A stretch of DNA of 11,967 nt. Origin: Desulfovibrio sp. (GTDB taxonomy: Bacteria > Desulfobacterota > Desulfovibrionia > Desulfovibrionales > Desulfovibrionaceae). Shown in pieces: positions 6,095 to 11,967 of this stretch; the stretch's first letter is position 1, and each line of letters begins with the position of its first letter. The position numbers and the translations under genes were made by a program. Below the pieces are notes generated by a model. It was not told where the DNA came from and did not search any database. It saw nothing but the letters and a program-made list of their open reading frames with translations. The stretch covers positions 1-11,967 of the forward strand of contig DQED01000184.1 in assembly GCA_003525525.1 (NCBI GenBank), given 5' to 3'.

Positions 6095-7294
6095 ATGAGC
6101 GAAGCGTACGACGCGCTCAAGGCGCGGGAGCAGGCAGCGATCATGAACACGTACGGCCGGTACCCCTTGGCCATTGCCTCGGGCAAGGGCTGCCGCCTCT
6201 ACGACTGCGACGGTCGCGAATACATCGATCTTCTCGGCGGCATCGCCGTGTGCAACCTCGGGCATTGCCGCGAGGAAATCGCCGAGGTCGTCGCCGCCAA
6301 GGCGCGCGAGCTGGTGCACGTGAGCAACCTCTTCACCCAGCGCGAGCAGATCGAGCTGGCCGAGGCGCTCAAGACCACCTGCCACGCCGGCAAGGTCTTT
6401 TTTTGCAACTCCGGGGCCGAGGCCAACGAAGGGGCGATAAAGCTCGCGCGGCGCTACATGCGCACGGTGAAAAACCGCGACGCCTACGAGATCATCACCC
6501 TGACGCATTCCTTCCACGGCCGCACCCTGGCGACGCTCACGGCCACGGGGCAGGACAAGATCAAGTTCGGCTTCGATCCGCTGCCGGAGGGCTTCACCAC
6601 CGTGCCCGCCGCCGACATCGAGGCCCTGCGCGCGGCCGTGTCGCAAAAGACGGCGGCGGTGCTGCTCGAGTGCATCCAGGGCGAAGGCGGCGTGTTGCCG
6701 CTGCCGCAGGAATACATCACGGCCGTGGCCGCCCTGTGCAAGGAAAAGGACATCCTTTTCATGTGCGACGAGGTGCAGTGCGGCATGTGCCGCTCGGGCA
6801 GGTTCTGGGCGTTCCAGAATTACGGCGTGGAGCCGGACGTCTTCACCTGCTCCAAGGCCCTGGCCAACGGGCTGCCCATGGGCGCTGTGCTGGCGACGGA
6901 CGCGGCGGCGGCGGGCTTCGTGCCGGGCTCCCATGCGACGACGTTCGGCGGCGGGGCGCTGGTTTCCGCGGCGGCGACCAAGACCCTCGCCATCATGCGG
7001 GACGATCGGCTGGCCGAGCGGGCGGCGCGCATGGGCGATTTCGCCAAGGCGCTGTTCGAGGACGTGCGCGCGCAGTATCCGGACAAGATCGCCGTGATCC
7101 GCGGCATGGGGCTCATGCTCGGCATCGAGCTGACCTTTCCCGGCGGCGAGGTCTGGAAGAAGCTGCTTGGGCGCGGCTTCATCCTGAACCTGACCCAGGA
7201 CAAGGTGCTGCGGCTTCTGCCGCCGCTCGTCATCGAGCAGGAAGACCTGAAACGCTTCGCTTCCGCCCTGGCCGACGTGCTGGGGGAGTATTGA
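6095..7294 (+). CDS. argD: Acetylornithine aminotransferase (class III, PLP)
   Basis: A 399-residue enzyme transferring an amino group between glutamate and N-acetylglutamate semialdehyde to give N2-acetylornithine in arginine synthesis; many members also act on succinyl-diaminopimelate in lysine synthesis. Motifs in order: LLGGIAVCNLGH near the N-terminus, FFCNSGAEANEGAIKLARRY (PLP phosphate contact), HSFHGRTLATLTATGQ, ECIQGEGGV, LFMCDEVQCGMCRSG (the Asp that contacts the pyridine nitrogen), SKALANGLPMG with the PLP lysine K254, and HATTFGGGALVSAAA. Length matches E. coli ArgD. DEVQCGMCRSG carries two cysteines where relatives often have Thr and Gly. ATG at 6095 is chosen because AAGGAGGT at 6083-6090 is a full Shine-Dalgarno with ideal spacing; the longer open frame would translate the palindromes. 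dut lies upstream. A related class III transaminase cannot be wholly excluded. Confidence 0.93.
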   Translation: MSEAYDALKAREQAAIMNTYGRYPLAIASGKGCRLYDCDGREYIDLLGGIAVCNLGHCREEIAEVVAAKARELVHVSNLFTQREQIELAEALKTTCHAGKVFFCNSGAEANEGAIKLARRYMRTVKNRDAYEIITLTHSFHGRTLATLTATGQDKIKFGFDPLPEGFTTVPAADIEALRAAVSQKTAAVLLECIQGEGGVLPLPQEYITAVAALCKEKDILFMCDEVQCGMCRSGRFWAFQNYGVEPDVFTCSKALANGLPMGAVLATDAAAAGFVPGSHATTFGGGALVSAAATKTLAIMRDDRLAERAARMGDFAKALFEDVRAQYPDKIAVIRGMGLMLGIELTFPGGEVWKKLLGRGFILNLTQDKVLRLLPPLVIEQEDLKRFASALADVLGEY

Positions 7295-7338
7295 TCCATT
7301 TCGAGAGCCGTTGCGGCAGTCGAACCGATTTCGGATGA

Positions 7339-7373
7339 AAAAACGGCCAGAGCGACATGCCCTGGCCGTTTTT
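7339..7373. terminator. Bidirectional Rho-independent terminator
   Basis: AAAAACGGCCAG (7339-7350) and CTGGCCGTTTTT (7362-7373) are perfect complements around an 11-base loop. They give a GC core with an A-run before and a T-run after, so the hairpin works on both strands. It lies between the convergent argD (+) and the papain-like lipoprotein gene (-), 45 bp after the argD stop codon and 24 bp from the stop of the other gene. Confidence 0.88.
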
Positions 7374-7396
7374 CATGACGCAGTCGATCGTCGGCT

Positions 7397-8230
7397 TCAG
7401 ACCTCGATCGTGTCATATGTCAGAATAAAATCGAGTTTGTTCTCGATCTCCTCGGCAGGCCGTATGGTCGTTATCCCGGTCCAGGGGTCGTAGATCTCCA
7501 ACTCCGTGAAGGAAAACTGTGAACAGGTCCCGCAATGAGGAATAGCAGCCTTGGGGAAGGAGAAGCGTGCGCCGACGATGACGACCGCATGCCCGGGTTC
7601 GTCGCCCGTGCCGGCAAGTCCGATCATGACCGGTTGCCCATCGGCCAGTGTGACGAGAATAATTTCCGAACCGTTGGGCATATAGGTGACCCCCCCGAAG
7701 CCCAACGCGGTCATGGCGTCCATGACCGAACCGGCTTGTTCATTCACTCCCTTGGGCGAGCCTTTCTTGATTTTCGTGACAATCGCTTCCTGCTCGACGC
7801 GCACATGAAAGTTCGCCGCTATCAAGAATTGCGAACAGGCGGCCCAACAATACCCTTCATCTTTTTGCTTTTCGCCGACGGGAACCTTGGAGCAAGCAAT
7901 GACGTAATCATTATCGCCGATCTTCTTCGCGCGATCGAGTATCTTGGTATGTGGCTTACACGTTCCTGACGATCCATTGATTTTGATCATGGACGCCATC
8001 TTTGTGCACGCGTTGGCAACATCAACAGCCTGCTCCCGCTCCTTTTGCATGGAATGCTTGGCGGACTGAATGTTGACGTTATATTTATTATTATAATAAG
8101 TCGTTGAATGGAACGGATCATCCAATTGAGGCTTTGGCATCGGCAGCAATCCACCCATAACGTGGACGCCCGAAGTAACGCACGAAGAAAGACAGAAAGC
8201 AGAAATCAAGAGTAAAAGTATGAATCTCAT
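7397..8230 (-). CDS. Lipoprotein with papain-like (C39/AvrRpt2-type) cysteine protease domain
   Basis: A 277-residue protein. The N-terminus is a lipoprotein signal with lipobox L14-S-S-C17; Val at +2 suggests the outer membrane. Residues ~18-115 match no domain I recognise and are hydrophilic. The rest looks like a papain-fold protease: GYCWAACSQ with nucleophile C128 at the start of a helix, Q122 six residues before it (the same spacing as the papain oxyanion Gln and Cys), GHAVVIVGA with H214 at the start of a strand, and EIYDPWTG with D248 as the third catalytic residue. This pattern fits peptidase C39-like/AvrRpt2-type families. A CGTC pair lies at 233-236. The ATG at 8230 has only a weak GAG upstream, 65 bp after the small lipoprotein gene. 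The catalytic geometry is inferred by pattern; the substrate is unknown. It could be an envelope protease, a processing enzyme for a partner, or a catalytically altered binding protein. Confidence 0.8.
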   Translation of the reverse strand: MRFILLLLISAFCLSSCVTSGVHVMGGLLPMPKPQLDDPFHSTTYYNNKYNVNIQSAKHSMQKEREQAVDVANACTKMASMIKINGSSGTCKPHTKILDRAKKIGDNDYVIACSKVPVGEKQKDEGYCWAACSQFLIAANFHVRVEQEAIVTKIKKGSPKGVNEQAGSVMDAMTALGFGGVTYMPNGSEIILVTLADGQPVMIGLAGTGDEPGHAVVIVGARFSFPKAAIPHCGTCSQFSFTELEIYDPWTGITTIRPAEEIENKLDFILTYDTIEV

Positions 8231-8295
8231 TTTTTCATCTCGCGCGACTTACATTAAATGAAAAACAATCTTCCAAAATATTTTGAAAACCGACC

Positions 8296-8493
8296 CTATT
8301 GGCCGGGAGACTCTGCGGGAGCATGCGTTCGCATTTCGCTAGGGGTTTGAACGATCGTGCCATTCGGCGCTTTCATCTCGCTTGGCGTATGAATGACACC
8401 GCCGTATTTTCGACAACCGGTAAGACAAAGGGTGGCGAGACACAAACCAACTGCCACAAACAAAGCGAACTTTCTGCCTGCGAATTGCTGCAT
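8296..8493 (-). CDS. Small lipoprotein with duplicated TPSEM motif (65 aa)
   Basis: Not a family I recognise. Residues 1-26 form a lipoprotein signal with basic R7-K8, a hydrophobic core and a canonical lipobox L24-T-G-C27. The mature part is only 39 residues and contains IHTPSEM (34-40) and VQTPSEM (48-54), a 14-residue tandem repeat, with a Pro/Ala-rich end. The ATG at 8493 is preferred over an in-frame TTG at 8499; it lies seven bases after the TAG of the upstream gene, so translation is probably coupled. AGG is the only Shine-Dalgarno-like element. It is transcribed between the membrane protein gene and the papain-like lipoprotein gene. Arg follows the lipid cysteine rather than Asp, so outer-membrane sorting is likely. 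Lysis-type or immunity lipoproteins can be this small, but nothing specific supports that here. Confidence 0.75.
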   Translation of the reverse strand: MQQFAGRKFALFVAVGLCLATLCLTGCRKYGGVIHTPSEMKAPNGTIVQTPSEMRTHAPAESPGQ

Positions 8494-8500
8494 GGCCAAC

Positions 8501-9091
8501 CTACGCTTCTATATCTTTCTGTATTTCCTGCGTCATGCACATCACAAGATCTTCGTAAATATTTTTTATTATGCAGTTATGTCCGTCGCACTCGCTCTCG
8601 AGTTTTTGCGAGACGAAAGGGACTTCCCAGAGCTTGGCCAGGATATCATTCAATTCTTTTGTCTTCGTGGCGACTTGCGGATTGTCGTAATACGCCCTGA
8701 TGTAGGCGAGCATGGATTCAGGCTGCCGTTCCTCGACGATGGCGGAAAACGACTTGAAAAACAGTTCCCCGACCTTCTCCCTGTCCAGGCCGAGATATGT
8801 CTCCCTATCTTTCTTCACGAGAAACGAGGAGAATTTGGCATACATCATGTAGTTTGCAATATAGCGGGGAAAGCTCGCAACAAACTCATCCAGTATCTTC
8901 TCTTTCCTTTCGAGAGAATCCCTTTTGCGCTGCGCCTTGGTCTTGTAGTGGTTCTGAGTAAAGGGGAAAAAAAACGATACAATAAAAACCAGCAGTACCT
9001 GAACAAGTCCGGTGCTCAGGCCCGTGATGAACGCCGACCGATCCGACGATGTCAGATCGGTCAAGAAGGGGACAATACCATCAATCGCCAT
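8501..9091 (-). CDS. Single-pass inner membrane protein with helical cytoplasmic domain
   Basis: A 196-residue protein of no family I recognise. A short N-terminal segment precedes one strong transmembrane helix (about 21-45, ending FFPFTQ). A very basic stretch follows (KTKAQRKRDSLERKEK, 50-65), which by the positive-inside rule places the C-terminus in the cytoplasm. Residues 50-196 look almost entirely helical and charged, with a probable coiled coil around 50-70; the C-terminal part holds three cysteines (C168, C173, C185). The ATG at 9091 has no recognisable Shine-Dalgarno, and a promoter-like pair lies so close that the transcript may be nearly leaderless. It is the first gene of the AT-richer cassette and is followed by the small lipoprotein gene after seven bases. 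A role in anchoring or signalling is possible but not shown. Confidence 0.78.
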   Translation of the reverse strand: MAIDGIVPFLTDLTSSDRSAFITGLSTGLVQVLLVFIVSFFFPFTQNHYKTKAQRKRDSLERKEKILDEFVASFPRYIANYMMYAKFSSFLVKKDRETYLGLDREKVGELFFKSFSAIVEERQPESMLAYIRAYYDNPQVATKTKELNDILAKLWEVPFVSQKLESECDGHNCIIKNIYEDLVMCMTQEIQKDIEA

Positions 9092-9102
9092 GGTTGAAGA
9101 AT

Positions 9103-9131
9103 TCGATACGTGCTATCGCACATTCTGTCAA
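9103..9131 (-). promoter_or_regulatory. Candidate sigma-70 promoter of the AT-richer cassette
   Basis: On the minus strand a consensus TTGACA (9131-9126), a 17-bp spacer and TATCGA (9108-9103). The start would fall near 9096, about five bases before the ATG at 9091. This agrees with the missing Shine-Dalgarno and suggests a nearly leaderless mRNA. The -10 matches only three of six, so it is tentative. Confidence 0.45.
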
Positions 9132-9196
9132 CGACCCGCACACTCTATATGGATCATTCCTTCAACAGGCTGCGACCTTGCGGTCGTGACGCCCCT

Positions 9197-10684
9197 TTAC
9201 CGAAACGCCCGCATCACGAACGTCCAGGCGGACTTGAGCACGCTCATAACGCCCTTGCGACGGCCCATTTCCAGCAGGATGGACAGGCTCTGGCCGGGCT
9301 CGCTCATGTATTTGAAGAGTTTCTTGCGGGCCACGCGCTTGGAGAAGATGCCGTACCAGCGGTCGATCTCCGCAGCGGGCAAATCGGGATAGCCGACCAC
9401 GCAGGAGCCCATGCCGTCGAAGCTCGTCAGATCCTTGGCCACGAGGTAGCCGTGCTCGCTGGCCCAGGCGTACATGGGCGTGCCGGGATAGGGCACGGCC
9501 TTGGACACCTGCGCCGTGTCCGCGTCGAGCTCCTCCATGAAGGCCAGGGACTTTTTGATGGTCGCCTCGGTCTCGCCGGGCAGGCCCAGGCAGAAGGTGG
9601 CATGGGTGCGGATGCCGCACTCGCGGCACCATTTGACCACCTGGCGGCATTTGTCGAGGTCCAGCGGCTTGCCGATGGCCTTCAGGATGGCAGGATCGGC
9701 GGATTCCACGCCGAACTTCATGCCGATGCAGCCGGCGTCGGCCATGGCGGCCAGCGTCTCGCGGTCCACGAACATGGCGTCGCCCATGACCGTCCAGGGC
9801 ACCTTGAGCCCGCGCTTCTTGATGGCGGCGCACACGCCGAGCACGTGGGACTTTTTCACCACGAAGCTCTGGTCGTCGAAATAGAACTGGCGCGCGCCGA
9901 AGCGTTTCACGCAGTATTCCATCTCCTCGGCCACCTTTTCCGGATCGCGCGCGCGGTAGCGCGGCGAGGCGTACATGATGTGGCGCTCCTGGCAGTAGAC
10001 GCAGCCGCAGGGGCAGCCGCGCGAGGAGACGATGTTGATGCAGGGCGAATAGAGCGTGAAATCGGGGTAGATGGTGGCCGGGAAATCTTCGCGGTCCGGG
10101 AAGGGCAGACTGTCGAGGTCGGCCAGCAGTTCGCGCCGGGGCGCGACCAGCACGTCCCCGTCCCTGCGGGAGACGAGGCCGGCGATGTCCGTGAAATCGT
10201 CCTTGCCGGCGAGCAGCGCCGCGACCACTTCCTTGACCGTGAATTCGTATTCGCCGATGGCCGCGAAATCGAGGCAGTCGTTTTCCTCGAGCAGCGCGGC
10301 GGCGGCCACGGTGGCGTGGTTGCCGGCGACGAGGATCCTGCAGCCCGTGGCTTCCTTGACGGCGGCCAGGAACCTGAGGTCGTCGGTCAGGGTCAGGGCG
10401 GCCAGTTCGGTGACGAGCAGGTCGGGCTTGCGGTCCGTCACGGCCGCGAGCATCTCGACGTCGGTGAGATCCATGACCACGCCGTCGAGGCCCGAGCAGG
10501 AAGCGGCGGTGTCGCGTTTGCAAAGGGCCAGGGCGTAGGCCAGCCAGAACGGAAAAGGATAGTAGTCGACGGATTTGGCGTAGCCGATGGTCATGGGCCA
10601 GCGGGAACCGGCCTTGATGAAATGGCGCACCTTGCCGTCGGGATCGACCTTGACCCCGGCCAGGTTGGCGAAAAGGACGTTCAT
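9197..10684 (-). CDS. Radical SAM protein with N-terminal cobalamin-binding-like domain
   Basis: 495 residues. Residues ~1-190 resemble the B12-binding Rossmann domain of class B radical SAM enzymes (PDLLVTELAA and RILVAGNHATV look like the core strands). The cobalamin His motif DxHxxG is not clearly present. The radical SAM domain carries C224-PCG-C228-VY-C231, the CxxxCxxC ligands of the [4Fe-4S] cluster that cleaves SAM, with an extra C226 inside. Further core elements are FYFDDQSF, MKFGVESADP (strand and Glu near SAM) and THATFCLGLPGETEATI. The C-terminal ~90 residues (from about WYGIFSKRVA) are basic and helical. Class members methylate or rearrange lipids, tetrapyrroles, peptides and antibiotics; the substrate is not readable here. 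ATG at 10684 has AAAGGAG about 12 bases upstream, a rather long gap. It follows the metallohydrolase gene by 78 bp on the same strand, probably as an operon. Confidence 0.9.
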   Translation of the reverse strand: MNVLFANLAGVKVDPDGKVRHFIKAGSRWPMTIGYAKSVDYYPFPFWLAYALALCKRDTAASCSGLDGVVMDLTDVEMLAAVTDRKPDLLVTELAALTLTDDLRFLAAVKEATGCRILVAGNHATVAAAALLEENDCLDFAAIGEYEFTVKEVVAALLAGKDDFTDIAGLVSRRDGDVLVAPRRELLADLDSLPFPDREDFPATIYPDFTLYSPCINIVSSRGCPCGCVYCQERHIMYASPRYRARDPEKVAEEMEYCVKRFGARQFYFDDQSFVVKKSHVLGVCAAIKKRGLKVPWTVMGDAMFVDRETLAAMADAGCIGMKFGVESADPAILKAIGKPLDLDKCRQVVKWCRECGIRTHATFCLGLPGETEATIKKSLAFMEELDADTAQVSKAVPYPGTPMYAWASEHGYLVAKDLTSFDGMGSCVVGYPDLPAAEIDRWYGIFSKRVARKKLFKYMSEPGQSLSILLEMGRRKGVMSVLKSAWTFVMRAFR

Positions 10685-10762
10685 GGGGGCTCTGCTCTCC
10701 TTTGGCGGCCAAAAGCCGTTTCGTGAGGTAGCATTTGCCCCCCCAAAGATAAACCCCGACGA

Positions 10763-11506
10763 CTAACGCAACTCCCGCACCCGCACCTCGATGCCGGAAT
10801 CCTTGAGCAGCGCGACGAGCTGTTGCGGATCGGTCTCGCCGTAGTGGTAGGGATAGAGGATTTTCGGCCCGAACATCCGCGCCGCGTCCGCGACCATTTC
10901 CGGCGTCATCGTATAGGGCAGGTTCATGGGCAGGAAGGCGACGTCGATGTGCTTGAGGTTCGCCATCTCCGGAATGTTTTCCGTGTCGCCGGCCACGTAG
11001 ACGCGCACGTCGCCGAAGGTGAGCACGTAGCCGTTGCCCCGGCCCTTGGGATGGTAGGGGACGCCCGGCGTGCGCATGTGCGCGATGTTGTAGGCGGGCA
11101 CGGCCTCGACGGGCACCCCGGCAACGGTCGCGGTCTGGCCGTTTTCGAGCACCATGCCCCGCCCCAGCGCCTGCAGGCAGGCCCCGGACAGCACGAGCGG
11201 CGTGTCCGGTCCCGTGATCCTGGCCAGGGCCTCGGCGTCGAGGTGGTCGGAATGCTCGTGGGTGAGAAGCACGAGGTCCGCCGGCGGCATGGAGGCGTAA
11301 TCCCCCATCTTGCCGTAGGGATCGACGTAGATGTTCTTGCCGTCGTACTCGAAGCGCAACGAGGCGTGACCGATGCAATGGATGCGAAGCGGCCCGCCGG
11401 ACGTCTCGATGACGTCGCTCGACGCAGGGGACGCCGCGGACGCCTTGGCCGGCGCGGCCAGCCCCAGCGCCAGCAGGCAGGACAGTGCGATCAGTGCCGC
11501 AGCCAT
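10763..11506 (-). CDS. Periplasmic metallo-beta-lactamase-fold hydrolase (UlaG-like)
   Basis: 247 residues. The N-terminus is a Sec signal peptide (hydrophobic ~2-18, cut near AKA-SAA), so the enzyme is exported, unlike the cytosolic UlaG branch. The metal site is clear: THEHSDHLD gives H83, H85, D87 and H88; AGDTEN gives D174; YPYHYGE gives H221. The GHASLRFEYDGKNIYVDPYG segment is typical of the UlaG/MBL metal-dependent hydrolase branch. The two canonical metals are probably Zn, Fe or Mn. The substrate is unknown: phosphodiesters, lactones and phosphonates occur in the fold. Sequence and the short signal do not suggest a beta-lactamase. ATG at 11506 has GGAGGT five bases upstream. It is the first gene of the pair with the radical SAM gene 78 bp downstream; no clear promoter was seen before it. 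Confidence 0.92.
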   Translation of the reverse strand: MAAALIALSCLLALGLAAPAKASAASPASSDVIETSGGPLRIHCIGHASLRFEYDGKNIYVDPYGKMGDYASMPPADLVLLTHEHSDHLDAEALARITGPDTPLVLSGACLQALGRGMVLENGQTATVAGVPVEAVPAYNIAHMRTPGVPYHPKGRGNGYVLTFGDVRVYVAGDTENIPEMANLKHIDVAFLPMNLPYTMTPEMVADAARMFGPKILYPYHYGETDPQQLVALLKDSGIEVRVRELR

Positions 11507-11666
11507 GGGACACCTCCAGAGGTTTACGCGCTCTCTAGCAGCGTTTGCCCCCGGGGAACAAGCCTTGTCCGGATTGCGTCCTTGAAAGAGGCGCGGCCGT
11601 TACGCGCGACAATCGGCTGGATGCGCCGCATTCCCCCGCGTTCCGCAACAATTCATGGAACGCCGC

Positions 11667-11967
11667 TTACGCCTCGCTGCGGTGCCGGATCTGGTAGCGG
11701 GTGGACGGGCCGCGTCCGTCCTTTTCCAGGATCCCGCGCCGCACGAGATCCTGCAGATCGTGCTGGGCCGTGCGTTGGGGCACGTCTCCGCCGGCGATCT
11801 GGTAGTCCTGGCGGGTGAAGGGACCATGCTCGAGCAGGGCGCGCAGGGCCTTGCGCTGGCGGCCGGTGAGCGGCGCATCCAGGGACGGCGGTTCCGCCGC
11901 GGCCTCGGGGCGGGGCGTTTCGCCCGCCGGGCCGGCGATCGCGGGCTCGTCCTCGAAGTGGATGTCC
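11667..11967 (-). CDS. C-terminal winged-helix domain of a truncated protein
   Basis: Reading the minus strand from the window's right edge, a frame stays open for 99 residues and ends at TAA (11669-11667); the start lies outside. The first ~30 residues are a Pro/Ala/Glu-rich linker (PAGETPRPEAAAEPP). Then comes a winged helix-turn-helix: LTGRQRKALRALLEHG, FTRQDYQIAGGDVPQRTAQH with a recognition-helix-like RTAQHDLQDLVRRGIL, and a wing GRGPSTRYQI. This layout is the usual C-terminus of many Fic-family proteins and of Schlafen-AlbA_2-type ATP-binding proteins, and also of stand-alone regulators; which one cannot be decided from this end alone. A possible hairpin (GCGTTCC/GGAACGC, 11638-11663) follows the stop codon without a T-run. 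Confidence 0.72.
   Translation of the reverse strand, partial: DIHFEDEPAIAGPAGETPRPEAAAEPPSLDAPLTGRQRKALRALLEHGPFTRQDYQIAGGDVPQRTAQHDLQDLVRRGILEKDGRGPSTRYQIRHRSEA

Larger units (their letters stand above)
7397..9131 (-). other. AT-richer three-gene cassette, probably acquired
   Basis: Base composition drops sharply after the terminator near 7373 and rises again before the radical SAM gene at 9197; stretches such as 8070-8110 and 8231-8290 are strongly AT-rich. Three genes run in one direction: 8501-9091, 8296-8493, 7397-8230. None has the codon bias of its neighbours. No integrase, transposase, tRNA or clear flanking direct repeat was found, so the mode of transfer is unknown. Confidence 0.6.

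Noticed and set aside
8274..8285. 12-bp palindrome CAAAATATTTTG between the two lipoprotein genes
   Set aside because: Short AT-only palindromes occur easily in this AT-rich gap. No promoter spacing or second copy was seen to support an operator.
7397..9131. Integrative element boundaries around the AT-richer cassette
   Set aside because: No integrase, transposase, tRNA or clear flanking direct repeat could be found by eye; only composition supports acquisition.
9172..9187. Small hairpin CGACC-TTGC-GGTCG after the radical SAM stop codon as a terminator
   Set aside because: The stem is only five base pairs and no T-run follows on the minus strand; support is too weak.
9110..10726. 538-codon plus-strand open frame opposite the radical SAM gene
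   Set aside because: It has low-complexity Gly/Ala/Val/His-rich composition typical of antisense reading in GC-rich DNA, and the minus strand holds an intact CxxxCxxC protein.

Overview
The window is 12 kb of GC-rich bacterial chromosome with strong codon bias. It most likely comes from a sulfate-reducing deltaproteobacterium of the Desulfovibrio/Solidesulfovibrio group. That assignment is an inference. It rests on a class A beta-lactamase of the kind known from Desulfovibrio, an iron-sulfur-rich flavoprotein, a GlgP-type glucan phosphorylase with an N-terminal DUF3417 region, and a style of palindromic intergenic repeat that I associate with Desulfovibrio genomes. No rRNA, tRNA, CRISPR array, transposase or integrase was seen.

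Layout, left to right. (1) 1-1293 (+): the 3' part of a GltD-like FAD/NAD(P) oxidoreductase with a cysteine-rich ferredoxin tail, closed by a strong terminator. (2) 1427-2332 (-): a secreted class A beta-lactamase with a hairpin in its leader. It lies downstream of 2616-5186 (-), an alpha-glucan phosphorylase (glgP). The 283 bp between them hold a palindromic repeat and a 9-bp microsatellite. (3) 5187-5414: an AT-rich divergent promoter region. (4) 5415-5879 (+) dut (dUTPase) and 6095-7294 (+) argD (acetylornithine aminotransferase), separated by a second repeat copy and a 20-bp perfect palindrome. (5) 7397-9091 (-): a visibly AT-richer cassette of three genes in transcription order: a membrane-anchored helical protein, a 65-residue lipoprotein with a duplicated TPSEM motif, and a lipoprotein carrying a papain-like cysteine protease domain. 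(6) 9197-11506 (-): a periplasmic metallo-beta-lactamase-fold hydrolase followed by a cobalamin-binding-type radical SAM protein, probably one operon. (7) 11667-11967 (-): the C-terminal winged-helix end of a protein that enters from the right.

Most of the window is ordinary metabolism: storage glucan breakdown, dUTP sanitation and arginine synthesis. The best candidate for something undescribed is the cassette at 7397-9091. It differs in base composition from its surroundings, its genes are tightly packed, and it combines an inner-membrane protein, a tiny repeat lipoprotein and an envelope protease. A second theme is intergenic architecture: three diverged copies of one GCCTCCGGCGGCC-type palindromic repeat sit downstream of genes (oxidoreductase, glgP and dut).
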